Shown in pieces: positions 20,547 through 29,491 of a DNA stretch of 64,000 bases; the first letter of the stretch is position 1; every line of letters starts with the position of its first letter. The stretch is from Herbaspirillum hiltneri N3 (GTDB taxonomy: Bacteria; Pseudomonadota; Gammaproteobacteria; Burkholderiales; Burkholderiaceae_D), in assembly GCF_001267925.1 (NCBI RefSeq), contig NZ_CP011409.1:3286001-3350000 (forward strand), in the 5' to 3' direction. Under the pieces are notes generated by a model, which had not been told where the DNA came from, did not search any database, and worked only from the letters and a program-made list of their open reading frames with translations. A program made the position numbers and the translations under genes.

Positions 20547-20603
20547 TTTTTTCACGACAAACGACATGCCGATGCGCGGCCATTGCCGCCATCGCCGTAC
20601 CCT

Positions 20604-20624
20604 ATATCCGATATCCGATATCCG
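20604..20624. repeat. Three tandem copies of a 7-bp unit
   Basis: The heptamer ATATCCG is repeated three times without interruption in the 110-bp gap between cysH and cysD. It is too short to assign a role; copy number could vary by slippage. Confidence 0.7.
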
Positions 20625-20656
20625 ATTTGCATCCGACTTGAACCGAAGGTCATTGT

Positions 20657-21592
20657 ATGAACACAGCAGTTGAACAACTCTTCCTGGACAACGCCAGCAG
20701 CCGTCATCTCGACTGGCTGGAATCCGAAGCCATCCACATCATGCGCGAAGTCGCAGCCGAGTGCAGCAACCCTGCCCTGCTGTTTTCCGGCGGCAAGGAC
20801 TCCGTGGTGCTGCTGCGCATCGCCGAGAAGGCGTTCCGTCCGGGCAAGTTCCCGTTCCCGCTGGTGCATATCGATACCGGCCACAACTTCCCGGAAGTCA
20901 TTTCCTTCCGCGACCAGCGCGCCGCCGAACTCGGCGAAAAGCTGGTGGTGCGTTCGGTGGAAGACTCGATCAAGCGCGGCACCGTGCGCCTGCGCAATCC
21001 GCTGACCGATTCGCGCAATGCGGCGCAAGCCGTGACGCTGCTGGAAACGATCGCCGAATTCAAGTTCGACGCCTGTATCGGCGGCGCCCGTCGCGACGAA
21101 GAAAAGGCGCGCGCCAAGGAACGCATCTTTTCCTTCCGCGACGAGTTCGGCCAATGGAATCCGAAGGCGCAACGTCCCGAGCTCTGGGACCTGTACAACA
21201 CCCGCGTGCATCCCGGCGAAAACATGCGCGTGTTCCCGATCTCGAACTGGACCGAACTCGACGTCTGGCAATACATCGCCCGCGAAAAACTGGCGCTGCC
21301 GCCGATCTATTTTGCGCACGAGCGCCAAGTGATTCCGCGCAACGGCCTGCTGGTGCCGCTGACCGACCTCACCCCGGCGCGGGAAGGAGAAACCGTCGAG
21401 AGCCGCGTGGTGCGCTTCCGCACCGTGGGCGACATTTCATGCACCTGCCCCGTGGCCTCCGATGCCGCTTCCGTCGAAGCCATCATCGCCGAAACCGCCG
21501 TCACCCAGATCACCGAACGCGGCGCGACGCGCATGGACGACCAGACCTCCGAAGCGTCGATGGAAAAACGTAAAAAAGAAGGATATTTCTGA
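20657..21592 (+). CDS. cysD: Sulfate adenylyltransferase subunit 2
   Basis: CysD makes APS from sulfate and ATP in complex with the GTPase CysN. The 311-residue protein has the PP-loop ATP pyrophosphatase motif LLFSGGKDSVVLLRI (about residues 35-50), then PLVHIDTGHNFPE and GGARRDEEKARAKERIFSF. The C-terminal end QTSEASMEKRKKEGYF is the typical CysD tail. The stop overlaps the cysN start by one base (TGATG). Confidence 0.96.
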   Translation: MNTAVEQLFLDNASSRHLDWLESEAIHIMREVAAECSNPALLFSGGKDSVVLLRIAEKAFRPGKFPFPLVHIDTGHNFPEVISFRDQRAAELGEKLVVRSVEDSIKRGTVRLRNPLTDSRNAAQAVTLLETIAEFKFDACIGGARRDEEKARAKERIFSFRDEFGQWNPKAQRPELWDLYNTRVHPGENMRVFPISNWTELDVWQYIAREKLALPPIYFAHERQVIPRNGLLVPLTDLTPAREGETVESRVVRFRTVGDISCTCPVASDAASVEAIIAETAVTQITERGATRMDDQTSEASMEKRKKEGYF

Positions 21593-22929
21593 TGAATGCC
21601 GCTGTTGCCGAAAAAAACCTGAACACGAATTCCGACGCCAACGCGCACGAACGCGGCCTGCTGCGCTTCATTACCGCCGGCTCGGTCGATGACGGCAAGA
21701 GCACGCTGATCGGCCGCCTGCTGTTCGACAGCAAGGGCATCTTCGCCGACCAGCTCGACGCCATGTCGCGCGCCAAGCACAAGCGCACCGTGGGCGACAC
21801 CATCGATTTGTCCTTGCTCACCGACGGCCTCGAAGCCGAGCGCGAGCAAGGCATCACCATCGACGTGGCGTATCGCTATTTCGCCACGCCCAAGCGCAAG
21901 TTCATCATCGCCGATACGCCGGGCCACGAGCAGTACACGCGCAACATGGTGACCGGCGCGTCGACGGCGGACGCCGTGATCATCCTGATCGACGTGTCCA
22001 AGGTCAAACTTGGTGACGACGGCAGCGTCGAGCTCCTTACCCAGACCAAGCGCCATTCGACCATCGCCCACCTGCTGCAAATCCAGCACGTCGTCGTTGC
22101 AGTCAACAAGATGGATCTGGTCGATTATGACCAGACCGTGTACGACCGCATCGTCGGCGCGTATCGTGAATTCGCTGCGCAACTGGGGCTCAAGGACGTG
22201 CGTCCGATCCCGCTGTCGGCGTTGGCAGGCGACAACGTCGTGACCGCCAGCGACAAGCTGTCGTGGTACAAGGGCCCGACGCTGATCGCGCTGCTGGAGT
22301 CGCTGTCGGTGTACGAAGACGCGCACGCAGAGCCATTCCGCTTTCCGGTGCAACTGGTGGCGCGCCACAACGGCCACGAAGCCAATGACTTCCGCGGCTA
22401 CATGGGCCGCATCGAAGCCGGCAAGGTGAGCAAGGGCGACAAGCTGCTGGTGCAGCCGAGCGGCCAGACTGCGACCGTCAAGGACATCCTGACGCTGGAC
22501 GGTTCGCTGGCCTCGGCCTCGGCCGGCCAGTCGGTGACGATCTTGCTGGACGAATATCTGGACATTTCGCGCGGCGACATGCTGGCCTCCGCAGAGCAGG
22601 CGCCGACGCAGCTCAAGACCGTCAGCGCCGACCTGTGCTGGCTGTCCGAAGATGCGCTCGATCCGCGCCGCAAATACTGGCTCAAGCACACCACCAAGCA
22701 AGTGGCGGCGCGCGTGGCGAAGATCGACACCTTGCTCGACATCAACACGCAGCAACGCCATCCGGCCGAGTCGCTCAAGCTCAACGACATCGCCCGCGTG
22801 TCGATCAATGTCCAGCAAGCCATCGCCGCCGACAGCTACGATGCGATCCGCGCTACCGGTGCCTTCATCCTGATCGATGAAGTCACGCACCAGACCGTTG
22901 CCGCTGGCATGATCCGCCTGGATGCCTGA
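21592..22929 (+). CDS. cysN: Sulfate adenylyltransferase subunit 1 (GTPase)
   Basis: The 445-residue EF-Tu-like GTPase activates CysD. G1 is GSVDDGKSTL (about residues 26-35), G2/G3 appear as EREQGITIDVAYR and DTPGHEQY, and G4 as NKMD. Beta-barrel domains follow. The protein ends without a fused APS kinase domain, in agreement with the APS-type CysH encoded upstream. It is translationally coupled to cysD. Confidence 0.96.
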   Translation: MNAAVAEKNLNTNSDANAHERGLLRFITAGSVDDGKSTLIGRLLFDSKGIFADQLDAMSRAKHKRTVGDTIDLSLLTDGLEAEREQGITIDVAYRYFATPKRKFIIADTPGHEQYTRNMVTGASTADAVIILIDVSKVKLGDDGSVELLTQTKRHSTIAHLLQIQHVVVAVNKMDLVDYDQTVYDRIVGAYREFAAQLGLKDVRPIPLSALAGDNVVTASDKLSWYKGPTLIALLESLSVYEDAHAEPFRFPVQLVARHNGHEANDFRGYMGRIEAGKVSKGDKLLVQPSGQTATVKDILTLDGSLASASAGQSVTILLDEYLDISRGDMLASAEQAPTQLKTVSADLCWLSEDALDPRRKYWLKHTTKQVAARVAKIDTLLDINTQQRHPAESLKLNDIARVSINVQQAIAADSYDAIRATGAFILIDEVTHQTVAAGMIRLDA

Positions 22930-22945
22930 TAATCGCTGCTGTGCC

Positions 22946-22972
22946 GTTTCACCCGCCTCAACGGGTTGAAAC
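22946..22972. terminator. Hairpin after cysN
   Basis: A stem pairing GTTTCA-CCCG with CGGGTTGAAAC (one bulged base) lies 16 bp after cysN. No T-run follows, so it may slow or process the transcript rather than end it, leaving cobA in the same unit. Confidence 0.35.
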
Positions 22973-23020
22973 GCGCGGCAGCCGGCAACAGCCGGGCTGC
23001 GATCCATTTCATTTCTTCGT

Positions 23021-23764
23021 ATGAGCCCAGCCAATTCGCCAACGCCCGCCGCTTCCGCCACGCCGACAGGCAAGGTCTACCTGATCGGCGCCGGTCCCGG
23101 CGCGGCCGACCTGATTACCGTGCGCGGTGCGCGCCTGCTGGCGCAAGCCGACGTCGTCCTGCACGACGCGCTGGTCACTGAAGAAATGCTGGGGCTGTGC
23201 CCGCAGGCCGTCAAGATTTCGGTCGGCAAACGCAGTGGCCAACGCTCCACCGCCCAGCAAGTCATCAATGAACGCCTGATCGAATGCGCGCACCAATATC
23301 GTCTGGTGGTGCGCCTCAAAGGCGGCGACCCGATGCTGTTCGGCCGCGCCGACGAAGAATTGCGCGCGCTCGACAGCCACGGCATTTCCTACGAAATCGT
23401 CCCCGGCATCACTGCCGCGCTGGCGGCGGCATCGTCGGCGCAGCGGCCACTGACCAAGCGCGGCGTCGCGCGCAGCGTCTCGCTGTTTACCTCCAGCACT
23501 GCCCCTGACGAGCCCAGCGAATTCATCATGCCCAACGGCGACACGCTGGTGCAGTACATGGGCGGCCGCGAAGCCACTGTGACGGCGCAGCGCTTGTTGT
23601 CGCTCGGCTATGCCCGCACAACACCGGTGGTCGTGGTGGAAAATTGCAGCCGCGACAACGAACGCATCCTCGATCTCGAACTCGGCACGCTGGAACAGGG
23701 CCTGACCCAGTGCAGCGGCCCGGTGCTGGTGATGATCGGCGAGGCGCTGGCGGGCCGCGGCTGA
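23021..23764 (+). CDS. cobA: Uroporphyrinogen-III C-methyltransferase
   Basis: The 247-residue SAM-dependent enzyme methylates uroporphyrinogen III twice to precorrin-2, the entry to siroheme. Motifs are LIGAGPGAADLITVRG (SAM loop), VVRLKGGDPMLFGR and VPGITAALAAASSAQRPLT. It is the stand-alone methyltransferase, not the fused CysG. Placement after cysN supports a role in supplying siroheme to CysI. The precorrin-2 dehydrogenase step is not encoded in view; the small CbiX nearby may supply the chelatase. Confidence 0.93.
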   Translation: MSPANSPTPAASATPTGKVYLIGAGPGAADLITVRGARLLAQADVVLHDALVTEEMLGLCPQAVKISVGKRSGQRSTAQQVINERLIECAHQYRLVVRLKGGDPMLFGRADEELRALDSHGISYEIVPGITAALAAASSAQRPLTKRGVARSVSLFTSSTAPDEPSEFIMPNGDTLVQYMGGREATVTAQRLLSLGYARTTPVVVVENCSRDNERILDLELGTLEQGLTQCSGPVLVMIGEALAGRG

Positions 23765-23819
23765 TTGCCTCCTCGCGCATTTTTCGCTGATTCTTCTCTG
23801 ATTTTTCCGGGCACACTTC

Positions 23820-24191
23820 ATGCACCTGTTACACGACCCCAGCGCCCCGGCCGCGGCGGCGATCACGTTCGACGACTTCCTCAAGGTGGATATCCGCATC
23901 GGCACGATCCTCTCCGCGGAAGCCTTCCCGGAAGCCCGCAAACCTGCCTACAAACTGAAAATCGACTTCGGTCCGACCATCGGCGTAAAGCAGAGCAGCG
24001 CGCAGATCACGGCGCTCTACCGGCTCGATGAACTGATGGGGAAACAAGTGGCGGCAGTGGTCAACTTCCCGCCGCGCCAGATCGGCAAATTCATGTCGGA
24101 AGTATTGACGCTGGGATTCCCCGATGCGCAGGGAGAGGTGGTGCTGTTCGCGCCGGATCGGGCTACGCCGAACGGCGGGCGCTTGTTTTGA
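23820..24191 (+). CDS. csaA: CsaA-like tRNA-binding-fold protein
   Basis: The 123-residue protein is a single tRNA-binding (OB-fold) domain with the CsaA landmarks FDDFLKVDIRIGTI, KLKIDFGP, GVKQSSAQIT, VVNFPPRQIG and a C-terminal FAPDRATPNGGRLF. CsaA proteins form dimers with chaperone-like or RNA-binding behaviour; the physiological role is unclear. It is convergent with cbiX, six bases apart. Confidence 0.88.
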   Translation: MHLLHDPSAPAAAAITFDDFLKVDIRIGTILSAEAFPEARKPAYKLKIDFGPTIGVKQSSAQITALYRLDELMGKQVAAVVNFPPRQIGKFMSEVLTLGFPDAQGEVVLFAPDRATPNGGRLF

Positions 24192-24197
24192 AGTGCG

Positions 24198-24572
24198 CTA
24201 TCTGCCCGAGCTGCTGACGCAGTAATGCGCCAGCGCCTGCAGCACGCCGTCGTCTTCCCCGGCTGCCGCTGCGACCTGAAACGCCACGCCGGGATGATCC
24301 CGGCGCAACTGTTCGATCAATACCGGCAAATCGCGCCGGACATGTCCGCCCTGTCCCAGAAATACCGGCACGATCGTGACCTGCTGCGCGCCGTCGGCGA
24401 TCTGCTGCGCCGCTAGTTGCGGCAAGTCCGGCGTCATCAGCTCCAGGAACGCCAGTTCCACCGCCACGTCCGGCAAGCCTGCCTGCGTCAGTGCGCGCAA
24501 GCGCCTGAACGGTTCGGCCCAGTTGGGGTCGCGCGCGCCGTGCGCAAACAGGATCAGCGATTTTTTCGTCAT
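24198..24572 (-). CDS. cbiX: Small CbiX-type sirohydrochlorin chelatase
   Basis: The 124-residue protein matches the short (CbiX-S) class II chelatases that insert Co or Fe into sirohydrochlorin. The first active-site His is in LFAHGARDP and the second in FLGQGGHVRRDLP. The short form works as a dimer. Given cobA and cysI close by, a role in siroheme (ferrochelation) is plausible; cobalt chelation for B12 is less likely because no cobalamin synthesis genes are in view. The gene sits 2 bp after lptG on the same strand. Confidence 0.83.
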   Translation of the reverse strand: MTKKSLILFAHGARDPNWAEPFRRLRALTQAGLPDVAVELAFLELMTPDLPQLAAQQIADGAQQVTIVPVFLGQGGHVRRDLPVLIEQLRRDHPGVAFQVAAAAGEDDGVLQALAHYCVSSSGR

Positions 24573-24574
24573 GA

Positions 24575-25708
24575 TCAGCGCCGTTCGACCCAGCGCAGGG
24601 CGACGATCGCCATCAGCATGAACAGCGTACTCGGCAGCGCTGCAGTGACCGGCGCCGGCCAGGTGTTGAGCAGGCCCAGGTGAGAAAACAAATTGTTGAT
24701 CAGCTGGAAGCTCACGCCGATCATGATGCCGGTAAAGATTTTCAGGCTGACGCCGCCGGCACGGAAATGCAGGTAGGCGAACGGCAGCGCCAACCCCATC
24801 ATCACGAAGATCGACAAGGGATAAACGATCTTTTTCCAGAACGCGATTTCATAGCGCTCGGTGCGCTGGTTGTTGGCTTGCAGATGCTTGGTGTAGGCGC
24901 GCAAATCGTAGGCCGACATGCGATCCGGATCGGCGAACAGCACCGACAGGATTTCCGGCGTGACTTCGGAGACGAAATTGACGGTCTTGATCTTTTCGGT
25001 GGCAATCGGTGCGGTGATCGCGCTGACCTTCTCGTCAATGATGAACGTGGTCTTTTGTACGTCTGCCAGTTGCCACGTGTGGTTGCCTTGGTAGCTGCCG
25101 CTCGCCGCGACGATCAGATCGGACAGACGGAAATCCTTGTCCAGCTCATAGATCTTCACGCCCTCCAGACGGCCGTCGGTCTGGATGCGCTGGATGTTGA
25201 GGAAACGCGTGCCGATGACGTCGCCCACCAGGCCGTCGCTCTTGATCACGTCCTTGGCCCACAGGCCGGAACGGAACTGCTGCGACAGCGACGCGCCCTG
25301 CGCCTGCAATTTGATCTTCTCGCCCAGCTCGGTGGCCTTGGGCGCCACCAGTTCGCCGAACAGGATGGTGACAATGGCAAAGCCGAGCCCGATCTTGGCC
25401 AGTGCCTTGGCGGTCATGCGAGTCGACATGCTGGACACGCGCATGATGGTGAATTCGGAACTTGCGGCAAACTGCGCCAGTGCATAAATGGTGCCGATCA
25501 GCACCGCGATCGGCATCAGTTCATACACGTTGCCGGGCAAACCCATGATCACGTAGAGCACGGCGTTCTGCAATTGATAGCCGTTGCGGCCGACCGCCTC
25601 CAGCTGGCCCATCATTTCAAAAAATGCGAACAGCGCAAGAAAGGCCGCCAGCGCGAACGCAACCGAACGGACGATCTCGGTAGTAATGTAACGTTGCAGG
25701 ACTCTCAT
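24575..25708 (-). CDS. lptG: LPS export permease LptG
   Basis: The 377-residue YjgP/YjgQ-family protein is one of the two permeases that extract lipopolysaccharide from the inner membrane with LptB2 and LptF. Six membrane segments are expected: three near the N-terminus (starting MRVLQRYITTEIVRSVAFAL) and three near the C-terminus (FVMMGLALPFAYLHFRAGG onward), flanking a periplasmic jellyroll domain. The ATG at 25708 shares one base with the lptF stop. A much longer in-frame extension upstream runs antiparallel to lptF codons and is not real. Confidence 0.95.
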   Translation of the reverse strand: MRVLQRYITTEIVRSVAFALAAFLALFAFFEMMGQLEAVGRNGYQLQNAVLYVIMGLPGNVYELMPIAVLIGTIYALAQFAASSEFTIMRVSSMSTRMTAKALAKIGLGFAIVTILFGELVAPKATELGEKIKLQAQGASLSQQFRSGLWAKDVIKSDGLVGDVIGTRFLNIQRIQTDGRLEGVKIYELDKDFRLSDLIVAASGSYQGNHTWQLADVQKTTFIIDEKVSAITAPIATEKIKTVNFVSEVTPEILSVLFADPDRMSAYDLRAYTKHLQANNQRTERYEIAFWKKIVYPLSIFVMMGLALPFAYLHFRAGGVSLKIFTGIMIGVSFQLINNLFSHLGLLNTWPAPVTAALPSTLFMLMAIVALRWVERR

Positions 25709-26835
25709 CAGGCTTGCCGTTTCAAGAAAAGCGCACGCCGCAGGCGAGACCAGATGACTGCGGGGTGATAGCGGCTGTTGACCTTCAGCCGCAGGAAGAA
25801 CAGGCCGATCACCAGTAGGGCCACCACCAGATGCACCGGCCACCAGGCCAGCAGGAATGAGGTGCGATTCTGGATCACGGATGATTGCATCACGCTGACG
25901 GTATTGCTGTACACGACGAACAGCAGCAGCGCGACCAGCAGTCCCATCGAGCGGCCCACGCGCGGATTGACGAAGGACAGCGGAATCGCCAGCAGCATCA
26001 GGGTCGACGCCATCAGCGGCAAGGCCATGCGCCACAGCAGCTCACCGCGTGTGAACTGGGTGTCCTGCGCCAGCAACTCCCAGGTTTGCAGCGCGCGCGC
26101 CGACTTGTCGCCGGCAGCGGCTTGCGACTGGCCACCGACCAGCAAGCCGTAGCGTTCGAATTCGACCATCTGGAAATCAGGCTGAGTCGGCATGCCGTCA
26201 TAGCGGCGGCCCTTGCTCATGACGACGAATTTCTCACCGTCCTTGTCGACGTCCATTTCGCCTTCCTTGGCGACCACGATGCTGTTCTTGCCATCGCGGA
26301 AAGTATTGACGAAGACATTCTTGACCTTGTTGGCGTCGCCGGAAATACCTTCGACGAAGAAGATGCGGTTGGCGGTGGCGGATTCCTGGAACTTGCCGGG
26401 CGATACGCGCGCGATGTCTTCGCGTTTTTCAAAGCGTTCGCGGAATTGCGCGCTTTGCTGGTTGGCCCAAGGCGTGGCGATGAAGCTCAGCACCGCGGTC
26501 AGCAGGATGATCGGCCAGCCGAAGTTCAACACCGGCCTGATCCAGCGCGTCAGACTCAGGCCCGAGGCGAACCACACCACCATTTCGGAATCCTGGTAGC
26601 TGCGCGTGACCACCAGCAGCACGGAAATGAAGCCGGTCAGGATCAGGATCACCGGCATGTAGTTCAGCGCCTGGAAGCCGATCAGCGCGAGCACATCCTG
26701 CGAGCTCACCTGCCCGCCGGCCGCCTGACCGAGGATCTTGATCAGCATCACGGTCAGGGTGATCGTAAATAGCGTTGTGAACACTGCGCCTGCGGTGCTC
26801 ATCAATTCGCGTCGAAGAGCGCGCTCAAAAATCAT
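25708..26835 (-). CDS. lptF: LPS export permease LptF
   Basis: The 375-residue partner of LptG begins MIFERALRRELMSTAGAVF, as in other LptF proteins. It has the same three-plus-three membrane segment layout around a periplasmic domain containing VFVEGISGD-like sequence and SKGRRYDGMP. The pair is translationally coupled. It is divergent from pepA, with 75 bp between the start codons, the arrangement seen in many Gram-negative bacteria. Confidence 0.95.
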   Translation of the reverse strand: MIFERALRRELMSTAGAVFTTLFTITLTVMLIKILGQAAGGQVSSQDVLALIGFQALNYMPVILILTGFISVLLVVTRSYQDSEMVVWFASGLSLTRWIRPVLNFGWPIILLTAVLSFIATPWANQQSAQFRERFEKREDIARVSPGKFQESATANRIFFVEGISGDANKVKNVFVNTFRDGKNSIVVAKEGEMDVDKDGEKFVVMSKGRRYDGMPTQPDFQMVEFERYGLLVGGQSQAAAGDKSARALQTWELLAQDTQFTRGELLWRMALPLMASTLMLLAIPLSFVNPRVGRSMGLLVALLLFVVYSNTVSVMQSSVIQNRTSFLLAWWPVHLVVALLVIGLFFLRLKVNSRYHPAVIWSRLRRALFLKRQA

Positions 26836-26849
26836 TCGGGGCTTATAAA

Positions 26850-26873
26850 CAGAGGTAAAATCGCAGAGGTAAA
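26850..26873. repeat. Two direct repeats in the lptF-pepA intergenic region
   Basis: CAGAGGTAAA occurs at 26850-26859 and again at 26864-26873, 14 bp apart, in the short region that must hold both divergent promoters. The spacing is a little over one helical turn. It could be a regulator site, but that is unproven. Confidence 0.45.
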
Positions 26874-26910
26874 TTGAAGCAAACAGAAACTAGCAAACTA
26901 AGGACAAGCG

Positions 26911-28434
26911 ATGGACTTTAGCATAAAAACATTGGACGCAAAAACCTCTGTCACCGCCGCAAAAACCGGCGTGCTGGTCGTGGGCGTCTTTGAAAACCGC
27001 AAACTGACGCAAGCTGCGCAAGCCCTGGACAAATCGGGCGCGATCAGCGACGCACTGAAATCCGGCGACATCACCGGCAAACCCGGTTCCACCCTGCTGC
27101 TGCGCGGCGTGGCCGGAGTCGCCGCCGAACGCGTGCTGCTGATCGGCCTCGGCGCCGATGAAGAGATCATCGACAAGAGTTTCTCCTCCGCAACACAAGG
27201 CGCCGTGCGCGCGCTGGCGACCGTGGGCGCCGCCGATGCGCTGGTGGCGCTGCCGCTGGACAAAATCAAGGGCCGCGATGCGGCCTGGGCCATCCGCGCG
27301 CTGGTACTGGCTGCACGCGACAACAATTACCGCTCTGACGTCCTGAAGAGCAAAAAAGATCCCGCGCCGACCGGCGTGAAGAAGATCGCCGTAGCGGTCT
27401 CCACCGCCGCCACTGCTACCGCCAAGACCGGCCTGGCCGAAGCGGTTGCACTCGCCAACGGCATGGAACTGAGCAAGGACCTGGCCAACCTGCCGGGCAA
27501 CATCTGCACGCCGACCTATCTCGCCAACAGCGCCAAGAAACTGGCCAAGGAATACAAGCTCGGCGTCGAAGTCCTGGACCGCAAACAACTCGAAGCGCTC
27601 AAGATGGGCAGCTTCCTGTCGGTCACCAACGGCAGCGACGAGCCCCCGAAATTCATCGTCCTCAAGCATCTCGGCGGCAAATCCAAGGATGCGCCCATTG
27701 TTCTGGTCGGCAAGGGCATCACCTTCGACACCGGCGGCATCTCGCTCAAGCCGGGCGCCGGCATGGATGAAATGAAATACGACATGTGCGGCGCCGCCTC
27801 GGTGCTGGGCACTTTCCGCGCCATCGCCGAGCTGCAATTGAAGCTCAACGTCATCGGCGTCATCCCGACTTGCGAAAACATGCCGTCGGGCCGCGCCACC
27901 AAGCCGGGCGATATCGTCACCTCGATGTCGGGCCAGACCATCGAAGTGCTCAACACCGATGCCGAAGGCCGCCTGATCCTGTGCGACGCGCTGACGTATG
28001 TCGAGCGCTTCAAGCCCGCCGCCGTCGTCGATATCGCGACGCTGACCGGCGCTTGCGTGGTGGCGCTGGGCCATCACAACACCGGCCTGTTCACGCGTGA
28101 AGACGACGCCCACGACCAGCTCGCCGCCGATCTGCTGGCAGCCGGCAAGACCAGCGGCGACACTGCATGGCGCATGCCGGTGCAGGACGTCTATCAGGAA
28201 CAGCTCAAATCGAACTTCGCCGACATCGCCAACATCGGCGGCCAGCCGGCCGGCAGCGTGACCGCGGCGTGCTTCCTCGAGCGCTTCACCAAGAAATACA
28301 CCTGGGCGCATCTGGACATCGCCGGCACTGCATGGCGCGGCGGCGCGACCAAGGGCGCCAGCGGCCGTCCTGTTCCCCTGCTGACGACCTTCCTGCTGAA
28401 TGAAGCGAAGAAGTCGCAAAAAGCGCGCGCGTAG
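26911..28434 (+). CDS. pepA: Leucyl aminopeptidase (M17)
   Basis: The 507-residue cytosolic hexameric aminopeptidase shows the M17 metal-binding segment [16 protein letters not shown] and the family signature [10 protein letters not shown], plus the catalytic-domain stretch [12 protein letters not shown]. PepA releases N-terminal residues from peptides and in E. coli also binds DNA. AAGGACAAGCG precedes the ATG. The length is normal for the family. Confidence 0.96.
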   Translation: MDFSIKTLDAKTSVTAAKTGVLVVGVFENRKLTQAAQALDKSGAISDALKSGDITGKPGSTLLLRGVAGVAAERVLLIGLGADEEIIDKSFSSATQGAVRALATVGAADALVALPLDKIKGRDAAWAIRALVLAARDNNYRSDVLKSKKDPAPTGVKKIAVAVSTAATATAKTGLAEAVALANGMELSKDLANLPGNICTPTYLANSAKKLAKEYKLGVEVLDRKQLEALKMGSFLSVTNGSDEPPKFIVLKHLGGKSKDAPIVLVGKGITFDTGGISLKPGAGMDEMKYDMCGAASVLGTFRAIAELQLKLNVIGVIPTCENMPSGRATKPGDIVTSMSGQTIEVLNTDAEGRLILCDALTYVERFKPAAVVDIATLTGACVVALGHHNTGLFTREDDAHDQLAADLLAAGKTSGDTAWRMPVQDVYQEQLKSNFADIANIGGQPAGSVTAACFLERFTKKYTWAHLDIAGTAWRGGATKGASGRPVPLLTTFLLNEAKKSQKARA

Positions 28435-28459
28435 TTTTTCACGCTCTGCGATGAAGCCG

Positions 28460-28492
28460 AAGCCGTCATCCCCCCAGGGTGGCGGCTTTTTT
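28460..28492 (+). terminator. Intrinsic terminator after pepA
   Basis: AAGCCG pairs with CGGCTT across a loop of 17 bases that contains a partial C/G inner stem, followed by six T residues, 25 bp after the pepA stop. Confidence 0.6.
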
Positions 28493-28515
28493 ATTGGCGC
28501 ATCATGAACGGTCGC

Positions 28516-29166
28516 TTATCGCGGCCGCGTCCCCTGGATGACGGCACGGCGCCGGCGCAGCCAGGCTTGCAACAACGTCGCCAGCACCAGCGTGGGCAAG
28601 GCCGCCAACAGCATGTTCAGCTGATCGCCATGGGTCCGGAAATCGACCGGGCGGGCCAGCTGGTACAGACAATTGACGAAATCACCGACGACGCCGAGCA
28701 GCGCCGCGCCGGCGACGTCTGCAATCGTCGCGGCGATGAAGAACAACAGGTGCGCCATGATTGCCAGCAGCGCTATCACGACGCAGTCGGACCAGGACAA
28801 CGCCGCTGCCCTGCCGTCACCGCTCACGGCCCGTCCCATCCCGCGCAGGGAGGCCCACAGCACCGTCAGCGCAAGATACGACGGCCCCCACAGGATGCCT
28901 GTCGCGGCCAGGGTCTGCCACATGCTGCCGCGGTCCTTCAGCATAAGGTGATCGAGCGCCAGGATGAACACGGTCAGCCCGGCGCCCATCGTCCACCAGC
29001 GGCGCCGGCGATGCTGCCAATACAACATCGCGGGCAGCACGGCGAACAGCAGCGCCATCAGTGAAAACTGCACGAGGCTTGCCGCCTGGGCGTGCGCCGC
29101 AGATAAATCCGGCAACGAGAGAAAACCGCCGGGTATCCGGCACAGCGATGTCTTGAACGGTGGCAT
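28516..29166 (-). CDS. Unknown five-segment membrane protein
   Basis: I do not recognise this 216-residue protein. It has an N-terminal stretch of about 30 residues and then about five hydrophobic segments, around SLVQFSLMALLFAVLPAML, AGLTVFILAL, GILWGPSYLALTVLW, VIALLAIMAHLLFFIAATI and LLAALPTLVLATLL. A basic cluster (HRRRRRW) after the first segment and basic residues at the C-terminus suggest cytoplasmic ends there. ATG 29166 lies 11 bp after the stop of the YdaS-like gene, so the two form an operon; an upstream in-frame extension would read inside that gene. Context, under two phage-type regulators, suggests a tightly controlled membrane effector. That is inference only. Confidence 0.65.
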   Translation of the reverse strand: MPPFKTSLCRIPGGFLSLPDLSAAHAQAASLVQFSLMALLFAVLPAMLYWQHRRRRWWTMGAGLTVFILALDHLMLKDRGSMWQTLAATGILWGPSYLALTVLWASLRGMGRAVSGDGRAAALSWSDCVVIALLAIMAHLLFFIAATIADVAGAALLGVVGDFVNCLYQLARPVDFRTHGDQLNMLLAALPTLVLATLLQAWLRRRRAVIQGTRPR

Positions 29167-29177
29167 AGGTCGGAAGA

Positions 29178-29411
29178 TCAGTCTTGTTTGTCGTCCAGCT
29201 CCGGCCACAGCCTGGCCCAGTCGTTGGGAAACAGGTCTTTGCGGGTAATCAATCCCTGTGACGCGCGTTCCAGGCAGACCGCAATCAGCGGCGAGCACGG
29301 ACGATTGCCATAACCGATCTGGCGCAGGTAGTCGAACGAGGTCTCGCAGTACGCCGCAAGCGCGGCGCGCCTGTCCATCGGAACGGAATTGAGATAGTCG
29401 ATCAATGTCAT
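29178..29411 (-). CDS. YdaS/Cro-like DNA-binding regulator
   Basis: The 77-residue protein looks like the YdaS family of Cro-type helix-turn-helix proteins. It begins MTLIDYLNSVPMDRRAALA, continues with the recognition-helix region TSFDYLRQIGYGNRPCSPLIAV, and ends with ITRKDLFPNDWARLWPEL, a tail typical of YdaS. Such proteins act as Cro-like repressors or antitoxin-like partners of YdaT in lambdoid prophages. Here the gene faces an S24-type repressor across an 80-bp region with a strong inverted repeat and leads into an unknown membrane protein gene. No other phage genes are nearby. Confidence 0.72.
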   Translation of the reverse strand: MTLIDYLNSVPMDRRAALAAYCETSFDYLRQIGYGNRPCSPLIAVCLERASQGLITRKDLFPNDWARLWPELDDKQD

Positions 29412-29417
29412 AACGAC

Positions 29418-29474
29418 AATTTAGCATCTGCTACATACAAGTCAAGCAAAAGCTAATTTACCAAATGCTAAATT
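29418..29474. promoter_or_regulatory. Operator-like inverted repeats between divergent regulators
   Basis: A perfect 10-bp inverted repeat (AATTTAGCAT at 29418-29427 and ATGCTAAATT at 29465-29474) spans the divergent region, with a related half-site AGCTAATTT at 29451-29459. The AT-rich segment stands out from the GC-rich flanks. It probably holds both promoters and the binding sites of one or both regulators. Confidence 0.65.
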
Positions 29475-29491
29475 TGCGTTCAAATGCGGGC

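Noticed and set aside
21307..23073. 588-codon open frame on the minus strand across cysD and cysN
   Set aside because: Shadow of genes with clear ATPase and GTPase motifs.
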